DNA from: a virus
Length of the DNA: 64,000 nt
Reading direction: 5' to 3' (one strand)
IMG/VR virus record: IMGVR_UViG_3300037149_000105
Coordinates: 1 to 64,000 of that record
Shown: positions 49,777 through 56,767 of the stretch, one piece after another
Numbering within the stretch: the stretch's first letter is position 1
Layout of the letters: each line of letters starts with the position of its first letter
Notes under the pieces: model-generated
The model's input: only the letters and a program-made list of their open reading frames with translations
Databases searched by the model: none
Told to the model about the DNA's origin: nothing
Translations under genes and position numbers: made by a program

Positions 49777-51927
49777 ATGAAACTGCAAGAAACCCAGAGT
49801 GCGGTGATGACTGGTGGGCTGGAAAATGCCCCTCATAAGTTCACCATTCAGGCAACGGCCAAGGCGTTTCAGATCCTGTCGAGTGGGCTCTACACCCACA
49901 AGATCAAGGCAGTGATCCGTGAACTGTCTTGCAATGCCTATGATGCCCACGTGGCGGTCGGATGTGTGGACAAGCCGTTCGACATTCATCTCCCTAACCA
50001 GTTTGAGCCCTTCTTCCGGGTCACCGACTATGGTCCTGGTTTGTCCGAAAAAGATATTTATGATATCTACGTCAGCTTTTTCACTTCCACAAAAATAGAA
50101 TCCAACGATTACATCGGTGCGCTGGGCTTGGGCTCGAAGTCCCCATTCTCCTACACCCAGACCTTCACCGTCACCAGCCGTTTTGACGGGATGAAGAAAA
50201 TCTACACCGCCTTCCTGACCGATGAGGGAATGCCCAGCATCGTCAAGATGTCGGAAGAGGCTTATGACGGTCCAACCGGTCTGGATGTCCAGGTGGCAGT
50301 CAAGTCCAACGACTTCTATACCTTCCAGACGGATGCGGCCATTACCTTCGTCTATTTCCCCGTCACCCCCAATTTCACCGGAGCCAAGGTCCGGATCGAG
50401 AAGCCAGTCTACTCAACCAAGGGGACCGGTTGGGCTATTCGTAAGGATGCCTACGGGGATGGTGGGGCCAGGGCCATCCAGGGAGTGGTCGCCTATCCGG
50501 TTCCCCACACGAACGATGCTCAGGCCGATGAGCTGCTTCGCTTGGGTGTGGATATGTTCTTCCAGATTGGTGAACTTGAAGTTTCGGCTTCCCGCGAGTC
50601 CCTGTCGATGAACAAAGCCACCTCCAAGAATCTGGCCGACCGGATCAAGATGGTCGCCACCGAAATTGGTGCGGAAGTCAGCAAGACCATCGCCAACGCT
50701 CCCACTCTGTGGGAAGCGGTCACGCTTTACAACGAACTGATGAAGAACAACTCCATCCGCTACGCCCTCAAAAACGTGGACATCATGTGGAATGGCCAGA
50801 AGGTTCCGGACTACATCGAAGTCAAGCCCCAGGACCACCCCACCCTGTCCCTGTATGCCTGTGAGAAGCGGGGTTATCGGCACGGTGTGAAGGAGACGAG
50901 CAACCAATTTGTCAAACCCCAGACTCATATTCTGATCCGGAACGACCTCACCAGGGGTTCCAAGGGTGTGCTGACCCGCTGGATCAAGCAGTTTGGCCAG
51001 GGTGGTCAAGGCACGGTCTGGTACCTGATCGGCCCTGGCTTCGGTCAGAAATTTGAAGCCGTGCAGGAAGACATCAATGAGTTCATTTCCAGTGTGTTGG
51101 GTGGACCGACTGAAATCAAACTCCTGAGCACGATGAAGGCCGAACTGCCTAAGATTGTTCGGACCGCCTCTGGCAAGCTCAAGAACTCTTTTCAGGTGTT
51201 CCAGATGACTGCTACGGCCTGGAAGGGCGCATGGGCTGAAGTGGACGAAGATGAAGACTTCAGTGGTGATCAATACTTCTACATCCGCACTTTCAAGAAC
51301 CAGCCCGGTCTCAAGGATGGCATGTCCTGCCCTGAAGACCACATTTCAGAGCCCCGCAGCCTGTATGGTCTCTGCAAGCTGATGGTTCAGTTGGGTCACA
51401 TGACTGCCGATGACCAAATCTTCAGCGGTAGCCCTCGCTTCATGGCCGAACTGAACCGGATGGACCCTGAGGAGCGGGAAAAATGGGTGGACCTGACCGA
51501 GGTGGCCATGAAGGCTTTGGCTTTCACTCCCACTGAACTGGAAGAACTGAAGCAAGCCACCACCGTCTCGTTCTACGATACCGGCCTGAAGACTCCTCGC
51601 CATAACCTGGAGGACACTCTTCAGTCGGTCGGCATCAACGATGACAATCGGACCATTCCGGCCATCGCTGACATCGAGAAAGCCTACAAGACTCACTTCA
51701 TCGCTGAAAAGATTGTTTCCTCCCATAAGGTTCGTCTCGAACTGGCCAGGGTGTTTGGCAAGAGCCCAATCAGTCAGAGCGGCAAGGCCATCGAGATGCC
51801 CAACCTCTCCAAAGCTACAGAGAAGTTTGGTCTTCTGGCCAGCGCCTTCACTCACTATGCTGAGTGGAGTCAGTTGAAGGAAGCGGTCAGTCTGATTGAA
51901 GCCCTGTTCCTTACCGAAAAAATCTGA
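49777..51927 (+). CDS. rIIA: rIIA-like protein (GHKL ATPase fold)
   Basis: The product is 716 aa. I chose ATG 49777 because GGAGGAG precedes it and an earlier GTG (49747) would lie in the promoter. The N-terminal 220 residues are a GHKL ATP-binding domain: ELSCNAYDAH at 49-58 (metal-binding Asn), VTDYGPGLS at 82-90 and GALGLGSKSPFSY at 114-126. T4 rIIA is membrane-associated and, with rIIB, protects infection from prophage-encoded exclusion; its biochemical role is still open. The C-terminal 450 residues match no known domain by eye. The rIIB homologue follows at once, as in T4. The gene has higher G+C at third positions than the nearby homing genes. Confidence 0.9.
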   Translation: MKLQETQSAVMTGGLENAPHKFTIQATAKAFQILSSGLYTHKIKAVIRELSCNAYDAHVAVGCVDKPFDIHLPNQFEPFFRVTDYGPGLSEKDIYDIYVSFFTSTKIESNDYIGALGLGSKSPFSYTQTFTVTSRFDGMKKIYTAFLTDEGMPSIVKMSEEAYDGPTGLDVQVAVKSNDFYTFQTDAAITFVYFPVTPNFTGAKVRIEKPVYSTKGTGWAIRKDAYGDGGARAIQGVVAYPVPHTNDAQADELLRLGVDMFFQIGELEVSASRESLSMNKATSKNLADRIKMVATEIGAEVSKTIANAPTLWEAVTLYNELMKNNSIRYALKNVDIMWNGQKVPDYIEVKPQDHPTLSLYACEKRGYRHGVKETSNQFVKPQTHILIRNDLTRGSKGVLTRWIKQFGQGGQGTVWYLIGPGFGQKFEAVQEDINEFISSVLGGPTEIKLLSTMKAELPKIVRTASGKLKNSFQVFQMTATAWKGAWAEVDEDEDFSGDQYFYIRTFKNQPGLKDGMSCPEDHISEPRSLYGLCKLMVQLGHMTADDQIFSGSPRFMAELNRMDPEEREKWVDLTEVAMKALAFTPTELEELKQATTVSFYDTGLKTPRHNLEDTLQSVGINDDNRTIPAIADIEKAYKTHFIAEKIVSSHKVRLELARVFGKSPISQSGKAIEMPNLSKATEKFGLLASAFTHYAEWSQLKEAVSLIEALFLTEKI

Positions 51928-51965
51928 AGTTTTCCTATGTAGTTCCACCCAATAGTGGGTATAAT
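51925..51965 (+). promoter_or_regulatory. Phage promoter, family member 3 (before rIIB)
   Basis: TGAAGTTTTCC leads into TATGTA (51936-51941), then 18 bases, then a perfect TATAAT (51960-51965). The rIIB start lies 20 bases further with GAGGAG between. The box begins at the rIIA stop codon. Confidence 0.8.
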
Positions 51966-51985
51966 ATTCTGAGGAGAGAACTCAC

Positions 51986-53098
51986 ATGACCGCAGCACTC
52001 GCAAGCCCCAAGACCGGTGCTTTCATCATTGCCGGTGATTCCCTGGTCGTCGTGATCGGTGGGGTCAACTACACTATCAGCAAGACCAGTTGCCTTTACC
52101 AGCAAGTTAAGAACTGCGTGGTCCGTGGCAACTGGGAACTGGCGGCTTCCTACCTCGAACAGGCCGTCAATCTCAAGGGCGAGATTTGGTGGAACACTGA
52201 GGAGTTCATGGTCTACTACGGCCTGGAGCCCTTGCATCACAGTCTCGCTGACCGGCTCCCCCGGATGTTCGCTGAGGGGTTTGATACGACCCCCATGCTT
52301 AACTTCCTGAAGAATCTCTTTGCCAACCCGGCTGTTCATGCGATCAACGAACTCTATGAGTTCCTGGAGAAGAATGGGCTGCCCATCACCGAAGATGGCT
52401 GTTTCCTGGCCTACAAGAAGGTGCGGGAGGACTATCTGGACTGCTACAGCCAGAGCATCAGCAACAAGGTCGGTGAGAAGCCCAGCATGGATAGGGACAC
52501 CTGTGATCCTATCCGGACCAATCACTGCTCCACCGGCTACCATTTCTGCGGCCTGTCCTATCTGACTTGCTTCAATGGGGAGCGGGTGATGGTCGTGAAG
52601 ATCAACCCCAAGGATGTGACCTCCATCCCCAACGACTACAACTTCGCCAAGGGTCGCTGCTGCACCTACGAGGTGATTGACGAGTACGGCGGGACCGATG
52701 TCCAGCGGTACGAAGCTTTCTCCACCTCCGTGGCTCCGGGTGAGTTTGAGGAAGAGGAGTTCCAGGAAGGCGAGGATGAATTCTACTGCTCCGAATGTGG
52801 GGCTGAACACTCCGAGTGCTGCACCTGTGAACAGGATCAGGATGAAGCCGCTGGCCAGGAAGAGGTGGAGGAGCCCAACCTGTTCTCCGCTCCCAAAGAG
52901 ACGGACCTCTCTCCCATTCATAACCCCATCACCAAGGCTCGTGTGCTTCGGGGTCTGACCCAGGAACAGGTCGCTTCGGCCCTGGACATGCCCCTCCGGA
53001 TTTATGCGGAACGGGTTGAGGTTGAGGGTCGCCCTTTCAAGCCCTCTACTGTGGGTCGCATCCTCCAGGTCATCGAAACCCTGGCCGGGGAAGAGTAA
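51986..53098 (+). CDS. rIIB: rIIB-like protein with Cys cluster and helix-turn-helix
   Basis: The product is 370 aa from ATG 51986. The rIIB core lies at about 100-230: PAVHAINELYEFLEKNGLPI, TEDGCFLAYKKVREDYLDCY, SMDR, then CSTGYHFCGLSYL and VKINPKDVTSIPNDYNFAKG. An acidic linker and a cluster of five Cys at 268-281 (YCSECGAEHSECCTCEQD) follow, which could bind zinc. Residues 315-365 look like a helix-turn-helix (ARVLRGLTQEQVASALDMPL, then a second helix pair). T4 rIIB has no such end that I know of, so this protein may also bind DNA. An intrinsic terminator follows the stop. Confidence 0.85.
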   Translation: MTAALASPKTGAFIIAGDSLVVVIGGVNYTISKTSCLYQQVKNCVVRGNWELAASYLEQAVNLKGEIWWNTEEFMVYYGLEPLHHSLADRLPRMFAEGFDTTPMLNFLKNLFANPAVHAINELYEFLEKNGLPITEDGCFLAYKKVREDYLDCYSQSISNKVGEKPSMDRDTCDPIRTNHCSTGYHFCGLSYLTCFNGERVMVVKINPKDVTSIPNDYNFAKGRCCTYEVIDEYGGTDVQRYEAFSTSVAPGEFEEEEFQEGEDEFYCSECGAEHSECCTCEQDQDEAAGQEEVEEPNLFSAPKETDLSPIHNPITKARVLRGLTQEQVASALDMPLRIYAERVEVEGRPFKPSTVGRILQVIETLAGEE

Positions 53099-53125
53099 GC
53101 GTCCCTCCTCCTAAGAAAGAGATGC

Positions 53126-53161
53126 GGGGGCCGGTAAATATCTGGTCCCCATTTTTCTTTT
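53126..53161 (+). terminator. Intrinsic terminator after rIIB
   Basis: Nine paired bases, GGGGGCCGG (53126-53134) with CTGGTCCCC (53142-53150) including two G-T pairs, enclose the loop TAAATAT. A T-rich run, ATTTTTCTTTT, follows at 53151-53161. This ends the rIIA/rIIB transcription unit 28 bases after the stop. Confidence 0.85.
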
Positions 53162-53162
53162 T

Positions 53163-53191
53163 GTCTCCCCCATGGGTGAGTGGATTGAAAC
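53163..53191 (+). repeat. CRISPR-repeat-like hairpin 1 (type I-C style)
   Basis: This 29-base element reads GTC, then CTC-C-CCC paired through an AT loop with GGG-T-GAG, then TGGATTGAAAC. The end TGGATTGAAAC and the opening GTC match the frame of type I-C CRISPR repeats, where Cas5 cuts at the stem base to leave a handle ending GATTGAAAC. It begins two bases after the terminator's T-run. Two more copies with different stems lie at 53208 and 54539. Confidence 0.7.
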
Positions 53192-53207
53192 TGTTATGGT
53201 TAGACAA

Positions 53208-53243
53208 GTCTCAGAAGCATCACCCTTCTGAGTGGATTGAAAC
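53208..53243 (+). repeat. CRISPR-repeat-like hairpin 2, longest stem
   Basis: This 36-base element consists of GT, then a perfect eight-pair stem CTCAGAAG/CTTCTGAG around loop CATCACC, then TGGATTGAAAC. Only 16 bases separate it from hairpin 1, too short for a usual spacer. It ends 16 bases before a TTG start with GAGG ahead of it (53260), so it lies in that gene's leader. Confidence 0.7.
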
Positions 53244-53259
53244 TAAGAAAGAGGCTGCT

Positions 53260-53451
53260 TTGCTCATACCACTTCCTCACCACAGTTTAAATCGTGAAAC
53301 TTCCGAACGTCTCCTTAAGCTCAGGGCATTGCTGCTCAAGATCCTTCAGGAGGCCCCCGATTCAGTTAGAGAAGAGGTATCCGAAAAGGCCCTCGCCATT
53401 TATTCCGCAATTCAGCAAGAAATTTTCAAGGAGCAATCAAATGGAACGTAA
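53260..53451 (+). CDS. Small helical protein, 63 aa
   Basis: The same frame is open from an ATG at 53122, but that ATG lies at the foot of the terminator and the frame would run through both hairpins, so I start at TTG 53260 with GAGG five bases ahead. The product is mostly one or two helices with regular Leu (ERLLKLRALLLKILQEAPDS, then VREEVSEKALAIYSAIQQEI). The stop overlaps the RNA ligase start by 11 bases, so the two are coupled. It could be a small partner or regulator of the ligase. Alternative TTG or GTG starts further upstream cannot be excluded. Confidence 0.5.
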   Translation: MLIPLPHHSLNRETSERLLKLRALLLKILQEAPDSVREEVSEKALAIYSAIQQEIFKEQSNGT

Positions 53452-54517
53452 ACTGGCTAGTATCCAACGCATCCTCGCTCTGGACCCCATCGAAGGGGCC
53501 GATAGGATTGAGGTGGCCACCATTCAGGGATGGAAGGTGGTAGTGCAGAAAGGACTCCACAAAGTAAGCGATCTCGTGGCATATTTCGAGATAGATTCAT
53601 GGGTGCCGACTGAAGTTGCCCCTTTTCTCACCAAGGTTGGACAGGAACCTCGTGAATACGAAGGGGTTCGGGGTGAACGACTCCGCACGGTAAAACTGAA
53701 GGGGCAGGTATCTCAAGGGATTATTCTTCCCCTCAGCGATTTTGCAAATCTTCCTCTCCCTCCCTACGATTTTCTCATGGGAAAATGGAATCAGGAGGGA
53801 CTGGACATCACCGAGCAACTGGGCGTCATCAAATATGAACCCCCAATCCCTGCTTGCCTCGCCGGTCAGGTCAAAGGTATGTTCCCCAGCTTCATCCGCA
53901 AGACCGATCAGGAACGAATCCAGACCCTTCCCGAGTTCTTCGAGGAATATAAGGATATGGGCTTCGAAGTCACGATCAAACTTGATGGTTCGAGCATGAC
54001 CGTCTACCACCGGAATGGAGATACCGGAGTTTGCAGCCATAATCTAGATCTCAAAGAGGACCAGAACAACTCCTTCTGGAAGATTGTCAACCGTCTGAAC
54101 CTTGTTGAACTCCTGAATCACCTGGGACTCAACGTAGCTATCCAAGGGGAATTGATTGGAGAGGGAATCCAAGGAAATCATGAGAAACTCAAGGGTCAGG
54201 AACTCTTTGTCTTCGATATTTGGGACATTGATGCCCACCGCTACATGACCCGCCAGGAGCGTCAGGATGTCCTCCAGGCTCTCGAAGCTCTCCTCCCCAA
54301 GGGGGAGCACATCTATTCCGTCCCTGTCGTCCACGAGGACATGAAGGTCTTCCAGACCTACCCAACAATGGAAACCATCCTCGTCTTTGCTGGAGCAGGC
54401 CCAAGTCTCAACGCTCAGATTAGAGAGGGGCTGGTTTTTAAATCCACCTCTCTGGTTAACGGCGAAACGGTAAGTTTTAAAGTTATAAATAATAAATATC
54501 TCCTGAAAGAAAAATAA
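53441..54517 (+). CDS. RNA ligase, DRB0094 (Rnl5) family
   Basis: This 358-aa protein has its ATG at 53441 after AAGGAGC. It joins RNA ends through a ligase-AMP intermediate. Residues 1-125 form an OB-type domain typical of this family (LRTVKLKGQVSQGIILPL near 81). The catalytic domain has motif I KLDGSS at 180-185 with Lys180 as the AMP acceptor, Glu237 in IQGELIG, FVFDIWD at 256-262, motif IV EGLVFKS at 329-335 and motif V SFKVINNKYL at 345-354. Phage RNA ligases often repair host-damaged tRNA. Here the gene lies between CRISPR-repeat-like hairpins, which may be relevant to its substrate. Confidence 0.92.
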   Translation: MERKLASIQRILALDPIEGADRIEVATIQGWKVVVQKGLHKVSDLVAYFEIDSWVPTEVAPFLTKVGQEPREYEGVRGERLRTVKLKGQVSQGIILPLSDFANLPLPPYDFLMGKWNQEGLDITEQLGVIKYEPPIPACLAGQVKGMFPSFIRKTDQERIQTLPEFFEEYKDMGFEVTIKLDGSSMTVYHRNGDTGVCSHNLDLKEDQNNSFWKIVNRLNLVELLNHLGLNVAIQGELIGEGIQGNHEKLKGQELFVFDIWDIDAHRYMTRQERQDVLQALEALLPKGEHIYSVPVVHEDMKVFQTYPTMETILVFAGAGPSLNAQIREGLVFKSTSLVNGETVSFKVINNKYLLKEK

Positions 54518-54538
54518 ATATCAAACACTCCTACAAAG

Positions 54539-54567
54539 GTCTCTCCCACGGGAGAGTGGATTGAAAC
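54539..54567 (+). repeat. CRISPR-repeat-like hairpin 3 (most canonical)
   Basis: This 29-base element consists of GT, a perfect stem CTCTCCC/GGGAGAG with loop AC, then TGGATTGAAAC. In length and layout it is nearly indistinguishable from a type I-C CRISPR repeat. It stands alone, ends 17 bases before the ATG of the HNH gene at 54585, and is followed by that gene's AAGGTG ribosome site. Confidence 0.75.
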
Positions 54568-54584
54568 AAACCAAAGGTGCAGCC

Positions 54585-55142
54585 ATGACGAGTGGTAGTA
54601 AAAAATTTCACAAGAAGGCACTGGGGGATCAGGTGATCGCCGTCGATATGCACTTTATGCCAATGATGGCAGTTAGTCGTCGTCATGCTCTCAAGGCTCT
54701 GGCCACTGAGAGGGCTGAAGCTCTAGATCTGGAGACCTGGACTCGCAAGGCTCTCTATGAGATCACCGACATCCACGATTTTGCCTGTATTCTCTATCCA
54801 GGTGTGCAAGCGATCAAGGATACGAAGCTGAAACTCGGAAAGGGTTACAGGGGCATCCTTGAACGGGATGAGCACATCTGCCAGTACTGTGGTAAGAAGG
54901 CCAATACTGTTGACCATGTGATGCCCAAGTCAAGAGGTGGGGGCTCTGCTCCTAACAACCTTGTAGCTGCCTGCCTCGCTTGCAATCAAAAGAAGGCTGA
55001 TCGAACTCCAACAGAGGCCGGAATGCCTTTAATTCACGCGATTCATGCAACCCGGTGGAAACTGATGGAGCAGTTCCATGAACTGACCGTTAGCTGGTCA
55101 TATCGCAGAAAGAAGATGGACGAAGATGTCAAGATTGCCTAA
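54585..55142 (+). CDS. HNH endonuclease, McrA-like
   Basis: The product is 185 aa from ATG 54585 (AAGGTG ahead); a TTG at 54561 lies inside hairpin 3 and is rejected. The N-terminal part (AVSRRHALKALATERAEALD) and the segment GVQAIKDTKLKLGKGYRGIL precede a clear HNH motif: ERDEHICQYCGKKANTVDHV at 93-112 with Cys99/Cys102 and Asp110-His111, KSRGGGSAPNNLVAACLACN at 115-134 with Asn125 and Cys130/Cys133, and KKADRTPTEAGM. This form is typical of small HNH nucleases near phage restriction or homing systems. Substrate unknown. The end overlaps the next gene by 17 bases. Confidence 0.9.
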   Translation: MTSGSKKFHKKALGDQVIAVDMHFMPMMAVSRRHALKALATERAEALDLETWTRKALYEITDIHDFACILYPGVQAIKDTKLKLGKGYRGILERDEHICQYCGKKANTVDHVMPKSRGGGSAPNNLVAACLACNQKKADRTPTEAGMPLIHAIHATRWKLMEQFHELTVSWSYRRKKMDEDVKIA

Positions 55143-55635
55143 CTTTACTGCCTCCCTGCTTCATCATATAGCCTATGGGCTAGATATTGGCGGGGAGGTT
55201 CATGATTTTGAACCACAAAATGCCAAAGATCTCCGCTATCGGAACAGCCCCGATGGCGGATTTAACGGTGGGAGCCCCAATCCACAGCAGTATACGCAGG
55301 GGCCAGAGGCCCAAACCCTCCCCCCTGATGCTCCGTTGTATCATGGCACTACCTTGAATGATTGGAATGAGGGTGGGGCCACCAAACTTAGAGTTTCCAC
55401 CAATATTGAAGAGGCAAAAGCTGATGCAAAAACCGCTGCTGAAGGTGAAAATGCCCCAATTGTGGTTATGATCAAGTTTGGAGACCTGGGTGAGTATGAA
55501 TTGGAGCCTGATTCAACCCATTCGGAGGTTCATGAAGGGGTCTCCTGGCAGGAGTGCCTGAAGGATACAGGGGTATTTTGTATCGTCGGAGACATTGACT
55601 CCTTGAAACCCAATTTTAAACTGGTCAACGGTTGA
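55126..55635 (+). CDS. Hypothetical protein with YHGT motif, possibly ADP-ribosyltransferase-like
   Basis: The product is 169 aa, with ATG 55126 inside the end of the HNH gene. After a Gly/Pro/Gln-rich first half, residues 91-165 read APLYHGTTLNDW, LRVSTNIEEAKADAKTAAEG, VVMIKFGDLGEYELEPDSTH, then VSWQECLKDTGVFCIVGDI. The Y-H-G-T start, an S-T strand and a later acidic strand recall the H-Y-E layout of ADP-ribosyltransferases, but by-eye support is weak. The stop codon TGA lies in the palindrome at the edge of the TnpB element, so the original C-terminus may have been changed by the insertion. Confidence 0.55.
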   Translation: MSRLPNFTASLLHHIAYGLDIGGEVHDFEPQNAKDLRYRNSPDGGFNGGSPNPQQYTQGPEAQTLPPDAPLYHGTTLNDWNEGGATKLRVSTNIEEAKADAKTAAEGENAPIVVMIKFGDLGEYELEPDSTHSEVHEGVSWQECLKDTGVFCIVGDIDSLKPNFKLVNG

Positions 55636-55664
55636 CATCCTCCCCTCCCTAAACGGAGGGGATT
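55624..55664 (-). ncRNA. TnpB element right end and predicted guide-RNA 3' end
   Basis: On the minus strand the tnpB stop lies inside a hairpin TCCCCTCC (55662-55655) / GGAGGGGA (55648-55641), followed by GGATGTCAAC. This matches the usual right end of IS200/IS605-type tnpB elements, where the guide RNA scaffold ends and the guide begins. A short palindrome GTCAAC-G-GTTGAC (55624-55636) marks the junction with the neighbour gene. The guide would be the sequence just beyond, reading into the end of the 55126-55635 gene. Confidence 0.7.
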
Positions 55665-56767
55665 CCTAGCCGTAGAGTCTGATGTCCCAGACCGAGACGG
55701 AGTATATTTTGAGCAGCGTTTACATCTCTATTATGAGACGCTCCGCATTCAGAGCATACCCAATCTCTTACCGACAGCCCACTTAGTCCTTTCGGGCCGG
55801 TGAGGGCGGCACAGCCGCCACACCGCTGGGTTGTCCAAGCTTCATTAACGATTCGGACTACCTTGCCAAGCTTAATAGCTTTATAAGACAAGAAGTTCAG
55901 AACCATACTGATACCCGCATCCAAGGTAGATTTGCAAGCTTTCAAATGTAAATCCCCAACTATGATTAAATCATAGGAATTAATCAGATTTGTGGTCAAT
56001 TTGTGCAAATAATCTTTGCGTTGATTTTTGATTCGGGCGTGAATAGATTTTGTTTGATTCTTATGTTTAGCTCTCTGAGCGGTTGCAAGCCTAGCTTGCG
56101 ATTTGTAATAAAACTTTTCATTAGAATAACTGATCGAATCAGAGCTAGTCGCTATGGATTTCAAACCTAAATCAACTCCTACTTGAGTTTTAAACTCTAC
56201 CAGTTGGGAGACTTTCCCAATCTCAACTTGCAAGTTTATGAACCAATTCCCCTTGGAATCCTGATTAAAACTACCAGTCCTGATATCAGCTTCGCTGAGA
56301 TTAATGGCGTTATAATGAGAATCGAAGAATTTAAACTTATGTTTACAATAGATGAACAAGTTATTTTTAAATCTCAAGGCGGAAGCTTTGAATGGTATCC
56401 ACCCGAGAACGCATTTATAGCTCCGCCAGCGAAGCTTTTGTTTCTTGAATTGTTTGCGCCTAGTAATATATTCTTTACATATGGATTGGACGGTTGTAGA
56501 GTTCAAACCCAATTCGCCCGCACAGCCAGCCGTCTGGTTGTCAAGTTCATACTCGCTGGCCCATTTCGAATACTTCTTGAGTTGGTTATAACTCTGTTCA
56601 TTACAATAGTTCCATACCAGATTGACCGCAGAACTCATCCGAATCAAGATTTTTCTTGAAACGGAGTCCTTGAGTCTGTAATGGAGAGTAATAATCATGT
56701 GTGTATCTATTTAATACTCAGAAAGTTTGATTTTGCTCATGGCACAAAGTATCCGGTAATACATCTT
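55636..56767 (-). mobile_element. Stand-alone tnpB element (IS605-type), limits tentative
   Basis: The right end is the hairpin at 55641-55662. The left end should lie between the tnpB start (56698) and the hairpin at 56768. The 95 bases of 56699-56793 carry no gene and are AT-rich near 56699-56735. The element lies between two plus-strand genes on the opposite strand. No target duplication is expected for this family. Confidence 0.6.
55649..56698 (-). CDS. tnpB: TnpB, RNA-guided nuclease with rearranged RuvC site
   Basis: The product is 349 aa, a normal TnpB length. RuvC-I Asp176 is in VGVDLGLKS. The strand that usually carries the catalytic Glu reads IIVGDLHLK, with Gly248 in its place. 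A Glu at 286 lies in RIVNEAWTTQRCGGC, 38 residues later. RuvC-III Asp325 is in HNRDVNAAQNI, and the zinc Cys are 293, 296, 315 and 318. Known TnpB and Fanzor proteins with such a displaced Glu are active nucleases. TnpB uses RNA made from the element's end to cut a target beside a short motif, which keeps the element in place. No TnpA transposase gene is nearby, so movement would need help from another source. Opposite strand to its neighbours. Confidence 0.93.
   Translation of the reverse strand: MIITLHYRLKDSVSRKILIRMSSAVNLVWNYCNEQSYNQLKKYSKWASEYELDNQTAGCAGELGLNSTTVQSICKEYITRRKQFKKQKLRWRSYKCVLGWIPFKASALRFKNNLFIYCKHKFKFFDSHYNAINLSEADIRTGSFNQDSKGNWFINLQVEIGKVSQLVEFKTQVGVDLGLKSIATSSDSISYSNEKFYYKSQARLATAQRAKHKNQTKSIHARIKNQRKDYLHKLTTNLINSYDLIIVGDLHLKACKSTLDAGISMVLNFLSYKAIKLGKVVRIVNEAWTTQRCGGCAALTGPKGLSGLSVRDWVCSECGASHNRDVNAAQNILRLGLGHQTLRLGIPSV

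Noticed and set aside
50413-51342. 309-aa minus-strand frame opposite rIIA
   Set aside because: It is a shadow of the rIIA coding pattern and lies antisense to a well-supported gene.
51935-52921. 328-aa minus-strand frame opposite rIIB
   Set aside because: It mirrors the codon pattern of a clear rIIB homologue and has no family features.
53163-53243. A normal CRISPR array formed by hairpins 1 and 2
   Set aside because: The gap is only 16 bases, stems differ between copies and no further units follow; solitary repeat units or leader hairpins fit better.
53122-53259. N-terminal extension of the small helical protein starting at ATG 53122
   Set aside because: The ATG lies at the foot of the intrinsic terminator and the frame would translate through both hairpins; its first 45 residues look unlike coding sequence.
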